Assembly: GCA_021234155.1 (NCBI GenBank)
Contig: JAJEKV010000003.1
Span: forward strand, 26,206,233 to 26,270,232
Direction of reading: 5' to 3'
Source: Isoetes taiwanensis
Lineage: Eukaryota > Streptophyta > Lycopodiopsida > Isoetales > Isoetaceae
DNA: 64,000 bases
In this document: piece after piece, positions 59,801 to 64,000 of the stretch
How positions within the stretch are numbered: position 1 is the first letter of the stretch
How the letters are laid out: every line of letters starts with the position of its first letter
Position numbers and translations under genes: made by a program
The notes under the pieces: model-generated
Database searches by the model: none
Told to the model about the DNA's origin: nothing
What the model saw: the letters and a program-made list of their open reading frames with translations, nothing else

Positions 59801-60250
59801 TGGGTAGTTGGGGCCGTGGTGTTCACCGGTGCTGATACAAAGTACATGCAAAATATGATCGCTGCACCAAGAAAGGTATTATTTTTTATAAAGCTGCATC
59901 TTGGTAAATTTGAAATACAAGATTATATGATTGAAATTCAAGGTTCACAACCTCTTCATCTTGCTCTTAAAGGATTTAATCTATTTACTAGCCAGAAGGT
60001 TCAAAGTTGTGGTAGTGAAATTATAAGCAAGTTCTGCATGTGCCAGTACTGACTTGCAAATACATGTGCAGGTATCTCAGCTTGAAAAGCAGACAAATTT
60101 CCTGGTAATCAGTTTATTTTTCTTCCAAATAGTGGTCTCTATGGGCTTGGCCATTGGGCATGCTGTATGGTTGCATCTTCAACAGGGACATTACTATCTT
60201 CTTGAAAATATTGGATCACATTTTGCTGGAGTGATTATCCAATTTATAAG
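50821..60250 (+). CDS. P4-type ATPase (phospholipid flippase), five N-terminal exons, partial gene
   Basis: Exons 50821-51064, 56789-56936, 57008-57198, 59732-59875 and 60072-60250, GT-AG with consistent phases, encode the membrane and actuator part of an aminophospholipid flippase, which moves lipids from the outer to the cytosolic leaflet. Visible: [17 protein letters not shown], helix M1 ([10 protein letters not shown]), SPTGW, M2 with [33 protein letters not shown] (the DGE[ST] motif), [34 protein letters not shown], and M3 in the last exon. Several phrases are nearer to animal ATP8A and yeast Drs2 than to Arabidopsis ALA1. The first exon or exons, the DKTGT phosphorylation site and everything after are not found before the window ends. 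The exons show no stops, so the gene may be active despite a 4986-bp copia element in the first visible intron. No CDC50 partner gene is present here. Confidence 0.88.
51142..51318 (-). repeat. 3' LTR of the copia element
   Basis: 177 bp, identical to 55951-56127. It includes the stretch gcttatatagagtacgccacgt, with a possible TATA-like core and a CACGT box when read on either strand. Confidence 0.95.
51319..51375 (-). promoter_or_regulatory. Polypurine tract region, three GGGGGA tracts
   Basis: In the sense direction the last 55 bases before the 3' LTR contain GAAGGGGGAT twice and AAAGGGGGA once. The last of these touches the LTR and is the expected plus-strand primer. Confidence 0.8.
51359..53259 (-). 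pseudogene. Copia pol, part 2: reverse transcriptase and RNase H (frameshifted)
   Basis: Minus strand. 53259-52297 carries the RT start ([65 protein letters not shown]). A one-base shift near 52385 moves the YVDD active site ([12 protein letters not shown], about 52300) into the frame that continues from 52228 to 51359, with [30 protein letters not shown], the RNase H motif [25 protein letters not shown] and ADGFTKAL. All catalytic blocks are present apart from the frame change. The protein copies element RNA into cDNA. Confidence 0.9.
53102..54664 (-). pseudogene. Copia pol, part 1: protease and integrase
   Basis: Minus strand, 520 codons. It opens with the aspartic protease site [12 protein letters not shown], then the integrase zinc finger (HARYGHIG ... 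CHACRLGKQ), the catalytic core ([51 protein letters not shown]), and the [17 protein letters not shown] block. A Ser/Pro-rich linker follows and ends at a stop at 53102, where a one-base shift leads to the RT frame. The frame overlaps the end of gag by 13 bases in the -1 register. There is no ATG, so it is probably made as a gag-pol product by frameshifting. Confidence 0.9.
54652..55503 (-). CDS. Copia gag
   Basis: Minus strand, 283 codons from the ATG at 55503 ([17 protein letters not shown]), about 430 bases inside the 5' LTR end. The frame stays open further upstream, but the LTR leader lies there. UBN2-type gag text ([18 protein letters not shown]-like [58 protein letters not shown]) is followed by a zinc knuckle [14 protein letters not shown] (C-x2-C-x4-H-x4-C) and an acidic end. 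It forms the particle that packages element RNA. No frameshift occurs within it. Confidence 0.92.
   Translation of the reverse strand: MAVSQEPWKYFQHPVLDHQNFFTWKEAFKTNLHLRDLSEVLGSKWNPQTDAEKKKDDYALNHLKACVGTDFLMDLKDFHDFKSAFQFLHDQCVLKGEGHQLLCLTQIDTLRLLDCSGVRDYLKKLKGLQEAYVAAGGQMKDSRLILYALKGLPEEYRHFVKFYKLQQNISVDFHQFQQQLLEEEQEHKRSADTAAAHYSNTKAVPSSSVSSKSTSTKKPMSCWHCGAEGHMKFQCKKFQKEVAQYLKYKSQSRKDKETVKDSEISAKVSEISLDDLEEQFWLW
55938..55950 (-). promoter_or_regulatory. Copia primer-binding site
   Basis: Minus strand TGGTATCAGAGCC, complementary to the initiator-Met tRNA 3' end, directly after the 5' LTR. Confidence 0.92.
55951..56127 (-). repeat. 5' LTR of the copia element
   Basis: 177 bp, identical to 51142-51318. 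On the minus strand it is the promoter-bearing LTR. Confidence 0.95.
57520..57720 (-). mobile_element. Degenerate copia reverse-transcriptase scrap in a flippase intron
   Basis: The minus-strand translation gives [18 protein letters not shown], the YVDDLIITG block of copia RT with the active Asp pair partly replaced, then an LGIEV-like piece ([13 protein letters not shown], with stops between). It is unrelated to the young element at 51142 and much older. Confidence 0.7.
57721..59731. other. Rest of the long flippase intron, with a further copia scrap at about 59060-59130
   Basis: Most of this intron shows nothing recognisable. On the minus strand around 59130-59090 the text [12 protein letters not shown] is close to [12 protein letters not shown] of copia integrase, so an old copia piece is present. 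A frame at 58740-59078 has no clear domain. Confidence 0.45.
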
Positions 60251-61279
60251 GTAATTTTGAATTAGTATAATACCAACACATAGTCTTAGCCTTTTGCTCC
60301 TCAAGATTTGGACTGTTGAAGCAATACATGCATATGTTCTAAGTCATGATGAATATTCCTCACGACCATTCAAACGATAGATAGACTTCATAGACGAGAA
60401 ATAAAACCTATGATTACATACACAACATCACAGTTAGTGACTTGTTTGCCTATGTCATCTAGGCACCAAATGTGTCGGATTACAGTTAGCTCCCATCACC
60501 TACAGGTTAGTGTGGACGTTGATAAAAGGTGCCAAGAGCACAAATGCAAAATATGAACATAAGAGGTAGAAGACAAACACTTGCTTGATTAGTTGCTCAG
60601 CCTATGGCACAGTTAAAAAACGTCACCAGGTCACCTAAGTATCTTATAAATGTTTATACTGTTCTTCAGTTTTTGTAGCCAAAATGTTGCTAGTTGGTGA
60701 GGCGCATATGCAGGGTTGCAGGCTTGGCTCACTTCTCATAGCACTTTGTGGAATGCTTTATTGTGTAAATGTTTCCTCCCCTAGACATCAGGGTCTAGGG
60801 TATATGAGATTGTGGATGCAATCCCATTAGAGACGTTCCTAGAAGCCTTCACATATTGCTCAACTGAGCAATAGATTCCTTGTTGTAATAGGCTTCTATG
60901 TTTCATGGAAAGAGCTATGGTTTATGTATGCTGATGTCACTTCTGTTGCGTTTACTCTAACAGTTAGATCATGAGATATGCTTCTAGCGACATGCTAGAG
61001 TAGTTTATGTTAGAATAGTTTAATGTGATATACGTTGGACATATTAAGTCATAAAGTGTAACTTAACGTGTAACTTAAGGTTGTACCCCATGGGACATTT
61101 TGCATTAGCCCATGGGCCCCTTACATTTTATCCTTTCTACCAACTCATTTCCAAGATGTTCATACAAAGCTCTTCCTGTTCGACATGTTGGTGAAACCGG
61201 CAGCTTTATATGCTACAAATATGGGGAGTTGACCTATGAGCCAATGACTGGGGTCAACTGGAGAGGCTCCAAATTTCTC
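60251..61279. other. Probable flippase intron, no exon recognised
   Basis: The previous exon ends in phase 2, so the gene must continue, but no M4 exon (PISL motif) is seen before the LINE or before the end of the window. Confidence 0.4.
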
Positions 61280-62478
61280 TTCTTTCTAGAATGATTAGAA
61301 GCACACATTCTGTACCCCATGATATAATGCTTGCTGAATATGTGAAACCTCTGAAGGTTGAAATTGCCTTTCAAACAGTGACTTATTTACATAAGTTACA
61401 CCGTTTTGGACAATATTGGCATATGTGTCGTTTAAAATGTTGGCAGAACTGGGTAAGCGCTGTTGATTCTCAAAGACATCTAAATTGTTTGAGGAGATGG
61501 GCTTCTCTATGGGAAATATCCCACCTTTTCAATACAGTATAATGGATGATAATTTGAATTTTACTCAGCAAGAAGTTAATCAGCTTATACGCCATGACTT
61601 GGAGTGTCTTTATGTTTCAAATACATGGGTAAATCCCGTCAAAGATGTGCCTGCTAAAAAGAAATTCTATAAGGATAACTTCCTAAATATATCAGCAGAT
61701 GGTTTCATCGTAAGGCCTGGATATTTAGATATTGATCTGCCGAATAAAGTGAGGTACTCTATGGGGCAGTTTAGAGTGTCATTTCGCCAGTTGGAGATTG
61801 AGGTTGGTAGGGCGAAAAATATTAATCGTGAAGATCGGAAATGCCCAATGTGCGATCTAAACATGGTTGAGTCAGAAGAACATTTTATTTTTACCTGCCC
61901 AACCTACTACAACATTAGAGGCAGATATCATTGTCTTTGTAGAGACCCCACATCTCTACGACAGCTGGTAAAATATTATGATCAGAAATGTGTATCTCAC
62001 TTCGTATATGAACTCTCCCTAGAAAGGAGAAATATTCTCAAACAATAGAATCCAACGGGCATGAAACAAACGGAAATAACTAATTTCTTTTCATCTGAGT
62101 CAAACGATGATAAGATGATAGTGGAGGCATCACAGAAGAGGAAGTATCCTTGGCCCTAAAGGGGTGACTTTGGCACTGTCTAAGAAGATAAAACGATCAG
62201 CAGCCATGAAACATAAAAGGTCTTTCCAGAAGAGGTCGAGCACCAAGCATCAAAGCAAGCCAAGAAAGGGTATTATGAATTACTTTGCAGCAGTCACAGG
62301 AACGAACCTACCTGTGCAGATTCTTAGATTTTCACTATAAGTTCTGTTAACTTAATATTTTTGTTTGTATATTTAAGATACCAGGAGGGTTTTCCTCCTG
62401 GAGGTCTTGAATTCTGTATATGTTATGGTCTCATAGACCCTTCGGGTTTTATGTAGATGTTAATAAATCTTTCTTTCT
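61280..62478 (+). mobile_element. LINE-B copy 4 (3' end)
   Basis: Frames 61291-61542 and 61485-62048 give the thumb and C-terminal region: LARMIRSTHSVPHDI, GYLDIDLPNKVRYSMGQFRVS, LEIEVGRAK, a zinc finger (CPMC ... HFIFTC) and LERRNILKQ, then a stop. After the stop the same frame continues with a PIP-like QTEITNFF (62067-62090), then after a shift a basic tail (SKKIKRSAAMKHKR, SKPRKGIMNYFAAV) to about 62338. The 3' UTR holds CCAGGAGG-GTTTT-CCTCCTGG (62381-62401), AGACCC-TTC-GGGTTT (62435-62449) and AGATGTTAATAAA, and ends in CTTT repeats (about 62466-62478). Same subfamily as copy 3 on the opposite strand. Confidence 0.88.
62381..62449 (+). other. Two stem-loops in the LINE-B 3' UTR
   Basis: CCAGGAGG/CCTCCTGG is a perfect 8-bp stem with a 5-base loop. 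AGACCC/GGGTTT is a 6-bp stem (one G-U) with a 3-base loop, and its counterpart in copy 3 has the last pair swapped from C-G to G-C. Such 3' structures are often what LINE reverse transcriptase binds to start copying. Confidence 0.65.
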
Positions 62479-62848
62479 ATTTGCCACCCAACATGAGGAC
62501 GTGGCACATATATGTACAATCTTGTGAGTTAGCGTAATACACAAGTTCCTTGCTCCTCCTTTGTTGCTTGTTGCATCCCCTCCTCGCAGGAGAGGAAGCA
62601 TTTTGAGAAGGTTTTTCTGCCTTGTGGAAAACAGAGCAGATTTTAACCCTAACTTGTGTTTGAGCCTAGAGAGAAGCATCCCCCTGTTATGGAGAGTTCC
62701 ATGCAGTGTTAATTAAGCTAAAGGCAGCCCTCGAGTGTAAAAATTTGAAAGATTTGTTGCAGCAGCTTGCATATTGCTTTGCATGTTGAAGATAGAGCAG
62801 AAGTTTGCAGATTTATAGCTTTGATTAGAAGAGGTTTGTGTTTTCACA
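62479..62848. other. Leader region before the copia fragment
   Basis: No gene and no primer-binding site for initiator-Met tRNA can be seen, so either this copia element uses another primer or the LTR/leader part has been lost. Confidence 0.35.
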
Positions 62849-64000
62849 ATGGACAACCTGGAAAAGATGTTCATGAGCGAGAAGTTCTTGCTTAAAGGCA
62901 CTTGATCTTGCTGGAGTTTGGGATGTAGTAGCTGGTGAAGACCAAAATGAAGATGACAAATGGGAGGAGTTGAACAAAAAGGCCCTAATGCTCATTAAAC
63001 TTGCAGTGGATGATTCGATTCGATGCAAAGGCACATGCTTGGAGTGAAAAGTGCTAGTGAAGCTTGACGCAAATTTCAACAAATCTATGAGACCAAGAAT
63101 CATAGAAGGAAGCAGTTGTTAAGAAATCAGCTTAACAGTCTAAAGTTAAGGGGATGTGAAAAGTTAAGGGAATGTAAAGATGTGAGTGACTTCATTGCGA
63201 AGATCACGGAAATTGCTGCACAATTGGCTTCTATCGGAGTTGAAGTTGAAGAGGACGAGCTCTTAAATGCCATATTAAATGCCATATATCAGGGAGCACC
63301 TGAATATGAGCACTTTCTTGATGCTTTTCAAGCACGGGAGAATGAGCCTAGCTTCGAAGAGCTTGCAGCAGCCCTGCAGCTGAAACTTTTGAGATCACAA
63401 ATCCTGGAACAAACGGAGCAAGGTTAATTTCAGCCAATCAAGAAAATTTCAGCCAATCAAGAAGTAGGGGGAGTAGAGGTCAAGGAAATTTAAGAAATTT
63501 CCAACACCAAGAAGACGGTACTGCCAACTGAATCTGAATTTAGAGCACAAAAACCATTGGAATTAGTACATGTTGATCTTTGCGGCTTTATGTCAGTAAA
63601 ATCCATTGGTGGGTCGTTATATTTCTTCTTGTTGGTGGATGATTACTCAAGAAGAATGTGGGTTTATTTTCTGAAAACAAAAATTTGTGTCCACAAAGTT
63701 TGAACAATTTTGTGAAGACAATGGCATAAAAAGACAATTGACAACGCCTCGCTCTCCACAACAAAAGGAGTAGTAGAAAGGCACAATAGGACAATTTGTG
63801 AAATGGCAAATTGTCTAATGGCTCAATGGAAGATGCCACATCATCTTTGGGATAAAGCAGTACTTACTGCAGTGTATTTGCTAAATAGAGCAGGGACGAG
63901 AATTTTAACTGGAAAAACTCCTCATGAGGTTTATTACAAAAGAAGGCCAGGTGTGAATCATTTGCATGTATTTGGATGTAAAGCTTATGCGTATGCTTTT
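62849..64000 (+). mobile_element. Rearranged Ty1/copia fragment: gag and integrase, runs off the window end
   Basis: Gag starts at ATG 62849 (MDNLEKMFMSEKFLLKG) with frame changes, then 63116-63427 holds LRECKDVSDFIAKITEIAAQ and AIYQGAPEYEHFLDAF. The zinc knuckle and protease are missing: from about 63540 the text is integrase (PLELVHVDLCGFM, VDDYSRRMWVYFL, GVVERHNRT, ANCLMAQWKMPHHLW, GKTPHEVYYKRRPG, HLHVFGCKAYAY). The part with the second catalytic Asp has been deleted between about 63685 and 63710. It differs from the young element at 51142 and is a dead, older copy. Confidence 0.85.

Overview
This window is nuclear DNA of a land plant. It has a plastid-type triosephosphate isomerase gene with eight GT-AG introns, a plant NPF (NRT1/PTR) transporter, a eukaryotic tRNA-Arg, plant L1 LINEs and Ty1/copia elements. 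It is poor in genes and rich in old, nested transposons with long transposon-filled introns, which suggests a large genome. A fern or other non-flowering vascular plant is my best guess from the mix of LINE families and the wording of the P4-ATPase; I cannot prove this from the window.

Three host protein genes are supported. (1) An NPF6-like transporter, four exons joined from 10313 to 12638, giving 601 aa. (2) A plastid-targeted triosephosphate isomerase, nine exons joined from 30575 to 32972, giving 335 aa. (3) Part of a P4-type lipid flippase: five exons between 50821 and 60250, running off the recognisable region at both ends, with a complete Ty1/copia element in its first visible intron. 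A tRNA-Arg(UCU) lies on the minus strand 25 bases past the NPF stop codon. A degraded PPR fragment lies at 35871-36100.

The rest is repeats. 1-6325: two L1 LINE remnants, the second carrying an inserted inverted-repeat element and ending in a 26-base poly(A). 7438-8760: a GT microsatellite and a block of degenerate GGGATTA-type repeats. 13225-19330: a hairpin minisatellite, a TRIM (miniature LTR element, 13714-14110), and L1 pieces of which about 2.15 kb is tandemly duplicated. 20933-24560: a worn LINE of a second family, called LINE-B here, that ends in microsatellite rather than poly(A). 26035-30249: an L1 3' end, then a non-autonomous LTR element that carries only gag, whose truncated 3' LTR stops about 325 bases before the isomerase start codon. 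33780-35663: two inverted-repeat (foldback or MITE-like) elements. 38433-39550: copia remnant. 41110-44790: another LINE-B plus L1 scraps. 48270-49140 and 61280-62478: LINE-B 3' ends in opposite orientations. 62849-64000: a rearranged copia fragment.

The two most interesting signals are in LINE-B. The copies at 48270 and 61280, on opposite strands, both keep a PIP-box-like motif just after the C-terminal zinc finger, and both end in a short 3' stem-loop with a compensatory base-pair change. Also notable are the gag-only LTR element, the TRIM, and a copia element with two identical LTRs but a frameshifted pol inside the flippase gene.
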